A DNA stretch of 64,000 nt from Calliopsis andreniformis (Eukaryota > Arthropoda > Insecta > Hymenoptera > Andrenidae), in the NCBI RefSeq assembly GCF_051401765.1, contig NC_135066.1:18455001-18519000 (forward strand). Direction: 5' to 3'. Both the position numbers and the translations under genes were made by a program. The notes under the pieces were generated by a model. It was not told where the DNA came from. It ran no database searches and was given only the letters and a program-made list of their open reading frames with translations. Each line of letters starts with the position of its first letter. Position 1 is the stretch's first letter. Shown here piece by piece: positions 37,316 to 48,629 of this stretch.

Positions 37316-38159
37316 TACAATATTTCGGTTTAAGAAAACATTCTAAATTTGACGTCTACTTAAATGTAGTAATATTGTTTTTGTGATTATTTATTTTCTT
37401 ATGCACCGTTAAGGCTTCTATACCATCCTGTTTTATATTAAAAATAATATTACACTCCAAACATTTTGCTTTTCCATCGTCGTCTTTAACTGCTCGCAGC
37501 CACATATTATATTTTTTATTTTTTAGTCATTTTATTTTAAATTTACATAAACGTATTTTTTTGTAGATTTCTGTTGTTGTGGCAGATTTAAATAAAAATA
37601 TGAATATAAATAAATAACATTTTAATTAATTTACAGTTGAAATTTGAAATCCTACTGAAATCTGTTTTGTCCTGCCTGTGGTTAAAAAAATGTACAACTG
37701 TATTGTGGTTAAATTACTTTTTAATTTATATGGAAATTAAAAAATTTTAACATAAATTTTCAAAAAACGGAATTTTTGTCGAACCAAACCGGCAACCGGC
37801 AGCTTACTTAAACACCTGGATTGTCTGGTCGAAAACCGGCCAGATAGCAATACTGTTTTCATTATTTGGAAATATAACTGCTACCCGTACGAGATTATTA
37901 CCCTACAATGTGCAAGAATTATGCTTTCTACATTGTACTTTAGAATCCAAATATATTATATATCACAACATTTTTGAAGATATTCAAAAGTTTCTATCCT
38001 ATTATCCAGTACATTTAAAAATTATTCTATAACAGTACGTATTTATATTATTTATATCACTATGAATGTGACTTGATTTTGTAAGCAATTATGAGAGTAC
38101 ATAGCAGATTGTCTGAGAGTATCAAAGTACGTGCACATCCTTAATATTTGTACATTAAC

Positions 38160-38620
38160 CGCGCGATCTACTGATCTCTATATCTGGATACTAAGTGGGT
38201 TTTAACTTCATGAGAACAATAGAGGTGCCGCCATATTGTTAAAATACAACAATAGAGGTGCCGCCATATTGTTAAAATACAACAAGCGCAACGTTTGTGG
38301 GGGATCCAAGATACTAAGATTTCCAGTTGACACGTATGTTCATTTTTTCTGTACAATTTACACAATCTCGAAAATCTAGTATTTTGTGAATTGTAGAAAA
38401 TTTTTACATAAAAATGATTACATCGAAACCGAATGACTGTTGAATGACGTCGATTGGCGTAATGTATTATCAAATAGCGTTACAAGGATACATGTGAATT
38501 CGAAATCTTAATATCTCTGGTCCCCACAAACGTTGCGCATGTTGTATTCTCATAACATGGTGGCACTTCTATTGCTCTCATCAGCGACCTATGCTCAGAA
38601 ACCCCATACCGTATCCAGGT
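38160..38620. repeat. Inverted pair and 33-bp tandem duplication, probably copia LTR pieces
   Basis: ACAATAGAGGTGCCGCCATA TTGTTAAAATACA is present twice in tandem at about 38217-38282. The block GAGGTGCCGCC...CAACGTTTGTGGGG (38223-38303) is mirrored at 38522-38580 (CCCCACAAACGTTGCGCATG ... ATGGTGGCACTTCTATTG). The second arm lies just inside the presumed LTR start at 38646, so the pair may be LTR fragments in opposite orientations or one hairpin-bearing LTR. Confidence 0.5.
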
Positions 38621-38646
38621 AAAGAGATCAGTGGCATGATCCAACA

Positions 38647-39560
38647 TTCCCCCTATTGATGCAATTGGCGCATCAAATAGTACATTCATCAATAGAACGT
38701 CGCACCTTTGTAATAGATGCTCTACTCTAATATGCTTTTCTTTGGATAGTGTTTTGGTCAAAATATCTAATATCATTTATTCTGTTCTGATATATTTTAC
38801 TTCTATGTCTCCGTTTTCACACACGTTACGGGGGAAATGACGACAAATGCTTAGGTGGTTACTTCTATTATGATGCACACTATATCTTACTAGCTGAATC
38901 GTACTCTGGTTGTTACAGTATATTGTAATCGATAGTGCCAACTTTGCATGATTCAGCAATTTTAAGTATATCACTTCTTTGGTAGCTTTCGACAGTGACA
39001 TATACTTCATTTCCATCATCGATAGCGCGATCGACTTCTTCTTTGATTTCTAAATCACAGTTACAATTTTAGAACATGATTTTCGGTCATCCACGTCGTC
39101 AGCGTGATCTAAATCGACCTAGGTCTTCACGTTCTGCCTGGTCTTTGGGTATGTGATAGCATAACTTTTGGTTTCTTTGAGGTATTTTAATACTCTTTTT
39201 GCAGACTTCCAATGAGCTACACCAAGGTTCCCACAAAAATGACTCAAAGTGTTATCTGCAAAAGAAATATTAGAACGCGTTGTGTTGACCAAATAAATTA
39301 ATCCATTTATCAGTTCTCGATAAGGTTTCTAGTTTAGTTGAACAGACCCTCCTTTAGTTTTCAGTTCTATTCCTTTGGTTAATTTTTCGTTTGGCTCTAG
39401 TTGTGTATTCAATACTTTCGCTTTAGTTATTCTGAATCTTTCTAGTAGGTGTATAATATACTACTTCTGCGTCAGTTTCGTACTTACTGTTTGATTTGAT
39501 GACCAACTGAGATTTCAAGTATTTGTTCCACTGGTCTTAAATCCTTCATCTTGAATTGAC
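38647..39560 (-). pseudogene. Ty1/copia retrotransposon remnant: RT end, RNase H, polypurine tract
   Basis: On the minus strand: MKDLRPVEQILEI near 39550, a stop, then QLEPNEKLTKGIELKTKGGS VQLN (about 39410-39340). YRELINGLIYLVNTTRSNIS and VAHWKSAKRVLKYLKETKSY follow. Next is a stop and DLDHADDVDDRKS. RNase H reads MEMKYMSLSKATKEVIYLKL, NNQSTIQLVRYSVHHNRSNH and IEVKYIRTE, then ILTKTLSKEKH near 38710. This is the canonical copia order. A polypurine tract AATAGGGGGAA (38647-38657) is followed by TGTTGG (38646-38641), the expected 3' LTR start. Gag, protease, integrase and most of the RT are absent, and several stops make it dead. Confidence 0.85.
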
Positions 39561-40000
39561 AGCTGAGGTCGTTTTTACATTGGATATAATATGTAAATAT
39601 TTTCTAAGTTTAAGGATCAAAAATGCTTGTGGGAAAGAACGTTGGTAACACACACAGATAAAATGTAGACTAAAAGATTGCTGGCAGTCAGTTGTTTAAA
39701 ATAACCCAGTAATCAAGAAAACAGGAACCGTTTAAAACAGAAGCCACACATCTTTGCGAAATAGGCACAACCTTCTCAAGCAATCGATTGGTGTAGGTGA
39801 ATTGACTCTTCTAATCTGTTTGTCTCACTAATATGCGCGAGTACTTTTCGTTTCGAAACATGGGGCTAACTTGAAGATATTATTACTGCAAAACGACAGT
39901 AGATCAGACACTATGTTGTCAGGCACCTTGTGCTCCAATTGGGATACACTTCCACCTCTCAATTGTAATTAACTTTTTTTGTATTAAGTTGCTTCAAATA

Positions 40001-42186
40001 CAAGATGTCTCAAAACGCCATGGAATAAATTTGTGGAGAGATAATCGACATAAAAATCAAATGAAAATTAAGAATAACTATTTCACGTTTCAAAACTTTG
40101 GTAATCATAAGCGGTTAGAAATTAGTAGCCATCGTGAGAAATCAGTCCGCGCGGAGATTTCGAACACTGGTTATCCGTACAGCACTGTAGCAGTGACGTA
40201 AGAGAGTAGTCACTCACTATCGAACAGCTGATCGAAAATTTTATGACACTCCCCACAGCCACCGGATACGATCTTCAGACAAATTTGATGAATATCGTTA
40301 AATAACGATAAACGTGTTTACTTGTTGCTCATATAACTCAAAACACTCACTATAAGATAGAAAGTATTAGTACTTTCACCCTCACATAAATTGACTAGTT
40401 AATTCATACATGCACACAACATTTTCGCGTCCACGAATGTTAGAATACAATGTGGAGATATCCTTGAATAACACTAAACCTATATAATCGTTGAAATCCA
40501 AAGGGCAAGTCAAAATATTATAAGATTTTGGAGAAGAAAGGGTCTATTGTTGTGTCCATCCTCGCATGAATTCTCTGTCTAATCCACGTGCGCACATATC
40601 GCGACTACACCGCCCAGCTAACCCTCCTATGTTGAAAAAAAGGAAAGATATCATTGAGTAACAATGAATATATCTACTCGCTGTAATCTATAGAGCAAGT
40701 GAAAACACTCCCTACGAGATTCCCAAGTAGAGAAAGTTAATATATCTACCCTATTCTCTGTAGGGTGACGGCGATGGTGTGGAGAGTTTATGATAATTGC
40801 ATATGAAGATTCAAAAAGAATTTCAGAACCGAGTTGTTCTGAAATTGATGAATATTAAATTAATTTCAATGTCTACACAGATTGTGTACAGTATTTCGTG
40901 CAAGTAGAAAGTAAAAACCCGCAGTTGTTAATTTAAAACTACGGGTATTATATCTTCATCAAATACGATATGACATTCTATTTATTAAATGTATCCATGT
41001 GTCAATTTGATTTTGAATTAATTGATGCATGTTTATACTAGTATCAAGAAACTAATGTAATTAATTAATGTAATTAATTTAATTTTGTTTATAAGAACCA
41101 TTAAAGCAAAGAATTTGTATATCAAACATTAAAGAACCTTTTTCATGAATTGTCTTATTTTTTGGAGGTGCTGGTGAAGGCAAGTGTCTGTAGGAAAGAA
41201 AAACCAAGTATCTAACATGTCGATATTGTGACGGGCCTGGATGAGATTTTTAAGAAGCCGCAATTAGTTTTCTGATGAACCTTCGCACCGAACGTTCGTG
41301 CCGAGTTTTCTTATAAATTCAATTCCTTTTTTGTCATATTTCTATTGTGTGTGTGGTTTCCTCGAAATTCCACTGGACTTCTACTGGTGTACGCAATCTT
41401 GTCGCGTGTGGATTTAGATCAGAAGATTAATCGCAGGATGAACATACTAACTTCCAAATCTCATAGAAAGTGTTTTGACTTGTCCTATGGATTACGGCAA
41501 ATAGAGACATTCATTGTTATTGAACGATACTTTTCTATTTTTTTTCAGCACTTCTGGACGGGACAATTGCGCGGTATGCGTCTGTGGATTGGACAGAGAA
41601 TTCATGCAAGAATGGACACATTAACCCTTTCTACTCCAAAATCTCATAGGGAGTGATTTGATTTGCCCTCTGGATTGCAACGAGTAGGCAGGTTTAGTGT
41701 TATTCAACGACATCCTCGTATTGTGTTTCCACATTAGCGATGATGAGAATCGTGTTGTGTGCATGTGTGAATTGACCAGTCAATTTATGCGTAGGTGAAG
41801 GTATTAATACTTTCTATCTTATAGTGAGTGTTTGAGTTGCATGGATTGCAACAATTAAATACATTTATCGTTATTCAATGATATTCATCAAGTTTGTCTG
41901 AAGTTTGTATCCTGTGGCCGTGTGGAGTGTCGTAAAATTTTCAATCAGCTGTTTGACGGTGAGTGACCTCTCGTTTGCGTCAGTGCTACAGTGCTGTGCG
42001 GATAACCATTGCTCGAGGCCACCGTGTGGCCTGATTTCTGGCATTGCCCATCAAATTCTAACCGCTTATAATTAATAAACGAAGTTTCAAACGTGAAATC
42101 GTTATCTTTTATTTTTATCTTATTTTTTTTTTTTTATGTCGAGAATCATCCCACAAATTCATTCAGTGGCGTGTTGAAACACTCTG
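40001..42186. mobile_element. Foldback element, 2.2 kb, arms built of tandem subrepeats
   Basis: Termini CAAGATGTCTCAAAACGCC (40001) and GGCGTGTTGAAACACTCTG (ending 42186) are inverted and flanked by TA. The arms pair over about 750 bp: TAAGCGGTTAGAAATT near 40108 with AATTCTAACCGCTTATAATT near 42055, and GTTATCCGTACAGCACTGTA at 40172 with the complement near 42000. Inside each arm a unit of roughly 170-190 bp recurs ('AAATCCAAAGGGCAAGTCAA', 'CTCACTATAAGATAGAAAGT', 'GAATAACACTAAACC'; copies near 40350, 40490 and 40680 and inverted near 41870, 41680 and 41490). This design matches Foldback-type elements. Open frames such as 41345-41656 are repeats, not genes. A related arm is at 58738-59070. 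Confidence 0.8.
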
Positions 42187-42409
42187 TATAACAGAAAGAA
42201 ACAGGCGGTGTATATTAAACTTAAATGCAATAGATTTCCATATTATCTTTCTCTATTTCCCATTGTTTTATTCTGATGGATAATTTGTGGGATAATAAAA
42301 GTTTTTTAAAGAAATATACGTTTTTGAACTTTTTGCCTTTACACTGATCACTCTCATGTCACACGTCTTTATCGCACGCAAATCGACTAGAAGAATAATG
42401 TAAAAATTC

Positions 42410-42715
42410 AAAATTCTACTTTATCCGTATTTTGGTTCATAGTTTTCGCATATAAATTTATGAAACGATTGAACAACATTTAGTCAGTGAAAACAAAGAA
42501 AATATACTATTTTTAATCTATTTTTTAAACAAATCGATATTTTCAAAAACTATTTACATAGATGAATTCATCTTTCAAAAATACGGAATCTCTCTATTTA
42601 CACCATTTTGCTACACGCAATAGTTTTCGAGATATTAAGCGAAATATGTTTTGACTAATCTACAAACATGCCAAGTTTCGTCAAGATCGGACATTTACAC
42701 TTCGAGATGTTTCCT
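42410..42715. repeat. Third copy of the 28130/29100 repeat
   Basis: CGATATTTTCAAAAACTATT, TAGTTTTCGAGATATTAAGC and GAAATATGTTTTGACTAATC match the arm at 29100-29390, same orientation. It ends just before the Harbinger element. Isolated copy, no partner nearby. Confidence 0.65.
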
Positions 42716-43913
42716 TATTAGTAACTTTTGATGGTTCCTCTTAGGCCCGCTGCAGACGAGCGTTTTTTTGTCGCCGCCTCTGTCGCGGCAATCTGCCACC
42801 ACGTTTTCGCGTTCGCAATTGTTTTGAGCATTATGTTTCTGGTAATACGTATTCATTTCACTTTTAACCATGGAGGCGTGAAGACGTCAAGATAAAAGGA
42901 AGAAAATGATTTTTTTCAAACGCAGTGCGTGGAATTCGACTTCTCGTGCCTGTGTAGCGTGCGCGAAATACCCTGTTCTCACACTAGGACCAGGTTGTGT
43001 GCGAAATAATGATTTTAGGCATACAAGCAGGAGAAATCGAATTTCTCACACTTTGTTTCAAAAAATAGTATGTCAACAGGTGCGCTCAGGTGATCTTTGA
43101 CGAGTATGATTGTCACCCGAGCGAAGCAAGGGTGACACTTCACATTCATTGAAAATTACTCGCTTCGCGCACTAGTTGCACAATGTACTATTCTATACGT
43201 ACATGTATACGTATATGTATATGTGTTACTCCACATTGTATGAGAACATTAGAAATAGAAGATTTTGGGTACATCCCTTTACTAGCGAGAGATATATTAA
43301 AGGAACTTTCATTACTACATTTACTGATTCGAGAGAAGATGAACAAAAATTTATGATTTATTTTCAAACGAGTATAAAATCTTTTCACAAATTGAGTGCA
43401 AAAGTTTCAGAAAATTTGAAAAAATAGGACACTGTAATGAGACTTTCTATACCACCACTAGAAATGATTGCAGCGACTTTGAGGTAAGTAAATTATTTAT
43501 TTAATTTTTACAAATGTAAATTCAATAAATAAAACAGTAACAAGCAAACGAACAAAGAAACATATAAACTTATCTATGTACAAAACATTAAATTATGATA
43601 TATGTGTATAATGTCAAATTTAAGTATTTCCTAAAATAGTTGATAATGTAGATGAGTCTTTTGATAAGGTAGTTTATATACAAATGATTCATTGATATTT
43701 ATATCATGGCTTGTCAATAAATGTTGGTGCGGATAACTGATTGTATATATCTGGCTGGTGATGATGGGTAGACGTGGGAGTATGAGAATAGATAGACGGG
43801 GACACTGTAAGATTATACATACTTTGCTTATTTTGAGTATAATTCAATGAGTGAAATACCTCTACTCTACATTCAATTTTTTGGCTATCATCGAAAGTTT
43901 TTAAAATTGGTAG

Positions 43914-44402
43914 TTACGATTGGAAGAAAGTCATATCCTCATTTATTTCTGCGGGTTCTTGATTCACATCCATATATTTAAGCGTAGCCTCTTCTATTAC
44001 ACAGTTTCTTTTACTTGTAGATCTCGGAATGTTTCTTTCCTCTAAAACTTTACTCATATATAGTGAATTTTTCGTTTGTGTATTTTTTGTCGCGATATTA
44101 ATTATATCTGCCATTATATTTTCAATGTTTATACTACTGTGTATAGTTATTGTACTGTGAGTCATATTTAAAAATGAAAGTAGAGGTGCATAAATATATT
44201 TTCTTTTTATTGCTTCACTTTCGGATTTTGATTGTCTTTTTTGGGACTTTGCGCAATTATCTTTTAAATTCTTCCATTTTTTCATTACTATTAAATCTGC
44301 AGCCAGATGTAACATTAATTTTTCATATAGGTACTTCGTAAGCGGCTGCAACTTACAAGGGAAGTTTGCCAAATGGATTAGCAGGATAGCAGAGTTTCCC
44401 AA
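43914..44402 (-). pseudogene. MADF/Myb-like accessory protein of the Harbinger element, partial
   Basis: The minus-strand frame contains MKKWKNLKDNCAKSQKRQSK followed by KRKYIYAPLLSFLNMT, the 'kWknLRDnf.r..k.....sG....kkk.y.yyd.m.FL' signature of MADF domains that accompany Harbinger transposases and help with nuclear import or DNA binding. The apparent N-terminus (44331-44402) is antisense to transposase exon 2 and enters the MITE, so it is probably not real. A plausible acceptor (CATCTGGCTGCAG, minus strand, ending about 44300) suggests that this exon lies within the transposase intron. The C-terminal half is polar and lacks known motifs. First-half MADF residues are missing. Confidence 0.6.
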
Positions 44403-45081
44403 ATGGATAATTAGTTTAAAAAAAACAACGATTGGAAACTATAGTACTCCACCCCCTAATAATTGAAATGAATGTCGTCCGCTCGGAAAATTTGATATTC
44501 ATTAGAAAAATAGCGTCATAGTCCGTCGCAAGCGGTTCCGAAATTGCGTATAAATGACTTTTTTATATAAATTTTGTTCACATTTTGCGGTTTTCTAAAT
44601 GTGTACTTATAAGTAATATAATTGGAACAAAAAAAAACTTGTGTCCCCATTCTTCTAGAGGGTGTAAAACATTTTATGAGTATTCTGATTCATTATACAT
44701 TTTCATTATATACTCCTGTTAAGTAGGTACGTACATCGTATAGGTATATAGCATATTATGTACATACTTTATGTGGATACTAATGTGCATGCTAATTTAT
44801 TTCTAATCTTTCTGTTTAATATAGCGAAACAAAATTAATAAAATATAACAAAAATGTACCTACCACCCAGAAAACCATAAAATGTGAACAAAATTTACGC
44901 AAAATAGTCATTTATACCCAGTTTCGGAGCCGCTTATGACGGACCTTGACGTCATTTTTCTAATGAATATCAAATTTCCCGAGCGAACGACATTTACTTC
45001 AATAATTAGTGGGTGAAGCACTATAGCTTCCAATCGTTGTTTTTTTTTTAAACTAATTGCCCATCTGGGAAACTTCTCTTG
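44356..45081. mobile_element. Harbinger-type MITE inserted in the transposase exon, TTA duplication
   Basis: Inverted arms of about 230 bp run from CAAGGGAAGTTTGCCAAATG G (44356) and mirror CCATCTGGGAAACTTCTCTT G (ending 45081). Internal anchors are AACAACGATTGGAAACTATA and AATGAATGTCGTCCGCTCGG with their complements near 45040 and 44985. The left arm contains a tandem duplication of about 40 bp of its own end. TTA is duplicated at 44353-44355 and 45082-45084. Removing the MITE and one TTA restores GCAAC-TTA-GTAGATTTACAC, in frame with the transposase (NLVDLHYS). No coding capacity. Confidence 0.85.
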
Positions 45082-47747
45082 TTAGTAGATTTACACTATT
45101 CGTATACGATTAACCAGTCCACATTATCTCTCATAACAAGATATGTTTGTTCTATAATTTGGCAAGTCATGAAGGATGAATGTTTTCCGACATTAAATGA
45201 AGAAATCTGGCTGAAAGTATAAAAACAATTTCAATAAATTCCAATTGCTTAGGAGCTCCTGACGGAAAACATGTTCGAATAACGAAGCCTATCGTAAAGC
45301 TTTACATACTTTAGTTACAAAAACTATTTTTCAGTAGTCCTTTTTGCCCTGGCTGATACTAATTATAAATTACTATATGACGACATTGGTTGTCCAGATA
45401 AAGAAGGAGACAGCACAATTTTTGAAAAGTCATCTTTTTACAAAAAATTGGAAGATGGAACTTTGAACATCCCACCTAAAAAATCATTAAGTGGAACAAC
45501 TACCCCAGCAATTCTCTGTATGTTAGTGAGAGATGAAGCATTTTGGCTATCCAATTCATATTATGAGGTCTGGTAATGGAAAGTTTCTATCACACGAGAA
45601 CAGAATACTTAACTATCGATTGAGTCGTGCAAGGAGATATGTTGAATCAACATTTGGACTTTTGCCCAACAAATGGCATGTGTTTCATAAAGCATTAAAT
45701 GTTAATTTAAATTTCAGTATAGATACTGTGAAATGTTGTTGTGTACTCCACAATTACGTTAAAGATCGTGATGGGTATCAGGAACAAGGTACTCATTCTG
45801 TTACAGGTTCTTATTATTATTTATGTTTTAATTATATATTACTTAGAAATTATTTTAGTGCACGTGCGTTATATTTTTCTTACAGAATTTCATGAAACAC
45901 AAGATGAATTGTCAATTGTACAAGGAGATCGACAGTTAAACCTGATACAACAACAATTTACTAATTATTTCATGAGTGAAGTTGGAAAAGTTCCCTGGCA
46001 AAATGATGTGTAATTTATTAATATATGTATTTGTTTATAATAATTGTTATTTTGATTGTTATTCATTTTTATTAGTTGTTATTTATAATATGTATAATAT
46101 CAATATAAAATGAAATTTATATTTACCAAAATCTTTTTTTTCTGTTTCGATCATACGTATAAAATTAGAATTAATTTTGGCGCACACTTGCATCTACACA
46201 TTTTCTTTTTTTATTTTATCGTGGTATTCTTTTTTCCACATATCCTATATTTCGGAAAATCTTTTGACTGTGATCATGAAATTTCAATGTCCAACGCGGC
46301 CATATTCCTTGGAAAGTTAACGCAAAATGATAATCGTGTCTATATACATATATTCACGTAGAGTGTCAGCGGTACATCAAATTCAAACGAATCTGGTTGC
46401 TTTATCTCTTTCGTACAAGGGAGCCATTGAGTAAGAGAGAGAGGGAGTATCGGTACGGTCAGATTTGTTTGAGTTGGCTGTGTAGTCGTGCCCAAGCAGG
46501 ACCTGTGATCATTTGAAAATACGCAAACGTGCAGCCTAGTTCCCCTATAGCTTGCGTTCGTATGTCTTTTCCTATTTCCCATAATTGAAATTGAAAATTG
46601 TTCTTGTTGCTTCAACACGCTGTGGCAATTTACTGATGTACGTTGTAGTTTTATGGGAAACAAGGAAAGACATACAAACACAACTTGTAGCGGCAAATTG
46701 ACACGGAACCGAAATTGAACGCAGGACCTGCATTCTTCTGAAAATACACAAACGTGCAACCAAATCGTCGCGTTCGTATGTCTTTCCTTGTTTTCCACAA
46801 TTGAAAATTATGGACTGTCCTTGTTGCGACAATGCCCTGCGGCAAAAAAACGCTCGTCTGCAGCAGGCTTTTATCGCTACACCGTTGAACTGAAGTTAAT
46901 CCTAATGCCTTAGCGAATGAAACATGTTTGTTAGTTTGCAACTTTTTGGCAAAATATCTGTGAGCATTTGTTTTGCGCACATATAATGTAATTTTACTAC
47001 TGACGAATTTATAGCTTCTCGAACAGTGTTTTTTCATGTTTATATGTTTAGTTCTGTTATAAGGCATTTGTTCTTTTTCCCACACCAAAGTCGATTGATT
47101 AGCATTTAAATTTGTGCATCAATTCTTCTATTTATGGCTTTCAGTCTGAACAAGCAGTTTCTTCATAAATTAGTCTCATATCTAGGACAGATTTCTTTTT
47201 TTTTTAAATCTTTAATCTTTAACTACTATAAACGGTTAAACACGTAACTCCTCTAGGCAATTTCACAGATCGCTAATGTTTATTGTGTTATTAGTGTCGA
47301 ATAAACATCAAATTCGATTGAAATAAAATATAAATTAAGTGCGATCGCACACACGTACTGTGTCCCGCTTAAAAGATGATCCTCGAAAGATATGCAGGTC
47401 TACTGAGTCAGAGTAGCAGAGGACACACCCAGTTTCACGCATAGTTTTAGCTCTCACATACGATTCGCCACGGCAGCCACACGCACAATGTAGACCGAGA
47501 GACCCTTCTTGTCCCTTACCTCTTACGGCCTTGGAGAAAGATCAATTTTTTAACTAGATCGTTAGTTGTATGGATTTTCTTCAGAATTTTGCAGTAAGCT
47601 TTTTCCAAGATTGCTCTGTTCGCTCTTTCTGCGGTATTAAATTAATAAGTTAGAGCTTAAGTTTACCACATGCAATACATTTAAAAGATTTCTGTGTTCT
47701 GACTGATTTTGTAGTTTTATGGCGACGCGTTTGCTTTCTATTATATA

Positions 47748-48501
47748 CAGGGTGTTCAAAAAAAACCATTCAATATTTATATGGTATATAGGATACACTG
47801 TACCGAGTAAAAAAGCTTTAGTAAACATAGGTCGAAAGGTCAACCGTTTCTGAGATATAAACATTTTTGTTTGCTAGTATCATGATTGACTTACTTGCTT
47901 CTATCGCATGCGATGTTTACTTTAGTGTTTACAAACCGCGTTCTGAATTACCTCAGTACTTGGATGATATGCCTTTGACAGAAAGATTATCGATGTGGTA
48001 CATGCATGATGGGGCACCACCTCATTTTGTGCGTAATGTGAGGGACCACTTAAACATGGTGTTCGGTCAAAGGTGGATTGGACGTGGTGGACTAGTTGCA
48101 TGGCTTCCTCGATCTCCCGATTTAAACCCTTTGGACTTCTTTTTATGGGGATATTTAAAAAGCCTAGTGTATTCCTCGCCAATAAATGATTTAAAAGAAT
48201 TATGTAACCGAATCCACCATGCTTGTCAAACAATTCGACAGAAATGTGGAATTTTCGAGAGAGTTCGCGACTCTGTAGAACGAAGATGCCAAGCGTGTGT
48301 AGAAATGGAAGGTGGACACGTGGAAAATCTTCTGTAAACATCGAAAATTCAGTAGTAAGTTAATTATGATAATAACAAACAAAAATGTTTATATCTCAGA
48401 AACGGTTGACCTTTCGACCTATGTTTACTAAAGCTTTTTTACTCAGTACAATATATCCTATATACCATATAAATATTGAATGGTTTTTTTTGAACACTCT
48501 G
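47748..48501 (+). mobile_element. DD41D mariner-like transposon, internally deleted, 754 bp
   Basis: CAGGGTGTTCAAAAAAAACC at 47748 is mirrored by GGTTTTTTTTGAACACTCTG ending 48501. The inverted repeats run about 124 bp (to about 47873 and from about 48378) with few mismatches, and TATA flanks both sides (TA duplication). Inside is the 3' half of a transposase gene. High arm identity and an intact reading frame make it the youngest-looking element here. Confidence 0.88.
47867..48337 (+). pseudogene. DD41D transposase C-terminal half, uninterrupted frame
   Basis: The family-matching part starts at about residue 22 (YKPRSELPQYLDDMPLTERL), with MHDGAPPHFVRNVRDHLNMV carrying the second catalytic D. 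RWIGRGGLVAWLPRSPDLNP LDFF carries the last D. Forty-one residues separate those two D's, which defines the DD41D (rosa/VS-like) group of the mariner superfamily. The C-terminus, ACQTIRQKCGIFERVRDSVE to EMEGGHVENLL, is complete. The N-terminal DNA-binding half and first D are gone: codons 1-20 derive from the TIR edge and deletion joint. The frame is open for 156 codons, suggesting recent deletion rather than long decay. It cannot transpose alone. Confidence 0.85.
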
Positions 48502-48629
48502 TATAATAATTATATATATGAACTAATTTAGGTGTAATTATGAGAATATTTCTGAACAGGTTTGCCGTTGTTGTGGATTGCAACGCATCGGCGGCCATTT
48601 CCTGAGCTTCTTTTACAAAAATACGTTAT

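Larger units (their letters stand above)
43240..46013 (+). pseudogene. Harbinger transposase, three exons, broken
   Basis: Exon 1 (about 43240-43483) reads RRFWVHPFTSERYIKGTFIT and SREDEQKFMIYFQTSIKSFH, then a TAG at 43425-43427, then DTVMRLSIPPLEMIAATL and a donor GTAAGT at 43484. Exon 2 starts at 44331 after CATATAG; joined, it gives TLRYFVSGCNLVDLHYSYTI. It is interrupted at 44355 by a MITE and resumes at 45085 with STLSLITRYVCSIIWQVMKD. After a frameshift near 45230 comes NCLGAPDGKHVRITKP (first D), then LADTNYKLLYDDIGCPDKEG DSTIF (second D), then RRYVESTFGLLPNKW (E). Its donor is at 45789 (CAAG|GTACTC). Exon 3 is 45886-46013 and ends FTNYFMSEVGKVPWQNDV with TAA. All three DDE residues survive, but stops and frame shifts disable the gene. 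An earlier start at ATG 42870 is possible. Confidence 0.85.
42744..46868 (+). mobile_element. PIF/Harbinger DNA transposon, 4.1 kb
   Basis: Terminal inverted repeats are GCCCGCTGCAGACGAGCGTT TTTTTG at 42745 and its complement CAAAAAAACGCTCGTCTGCA GCAGGC ending 46868. Between them are the two genes typical of the superfamily: a DDE transposase on the + strand and a MADF/Myb-like gene on the minus strand. The left flank is TTA; the right flank reads TTTTA, so the expected 3-bp duplication is not clean. 46515-46627 and 46739-46845 are tandem copies of one subterminal block (TTCGTATGTCTTTCCT...). The element is dead through stops, a frameshift and a MITE insertion. Confidence 0.88.

Noticed and set aside
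41345..41656. 103-codon frame
   Set aside because: It is one arm of the foldback element at 40001-42186, and the mirrored arm encodes nothing similar.
46340..47088. Overlapping minus-strand frames of 145-152 codons
   Set aside because: They cross the tandem subterminal repeats and right TIR of the Harbinger element; the repeated peptide words come from the DNA repeats.
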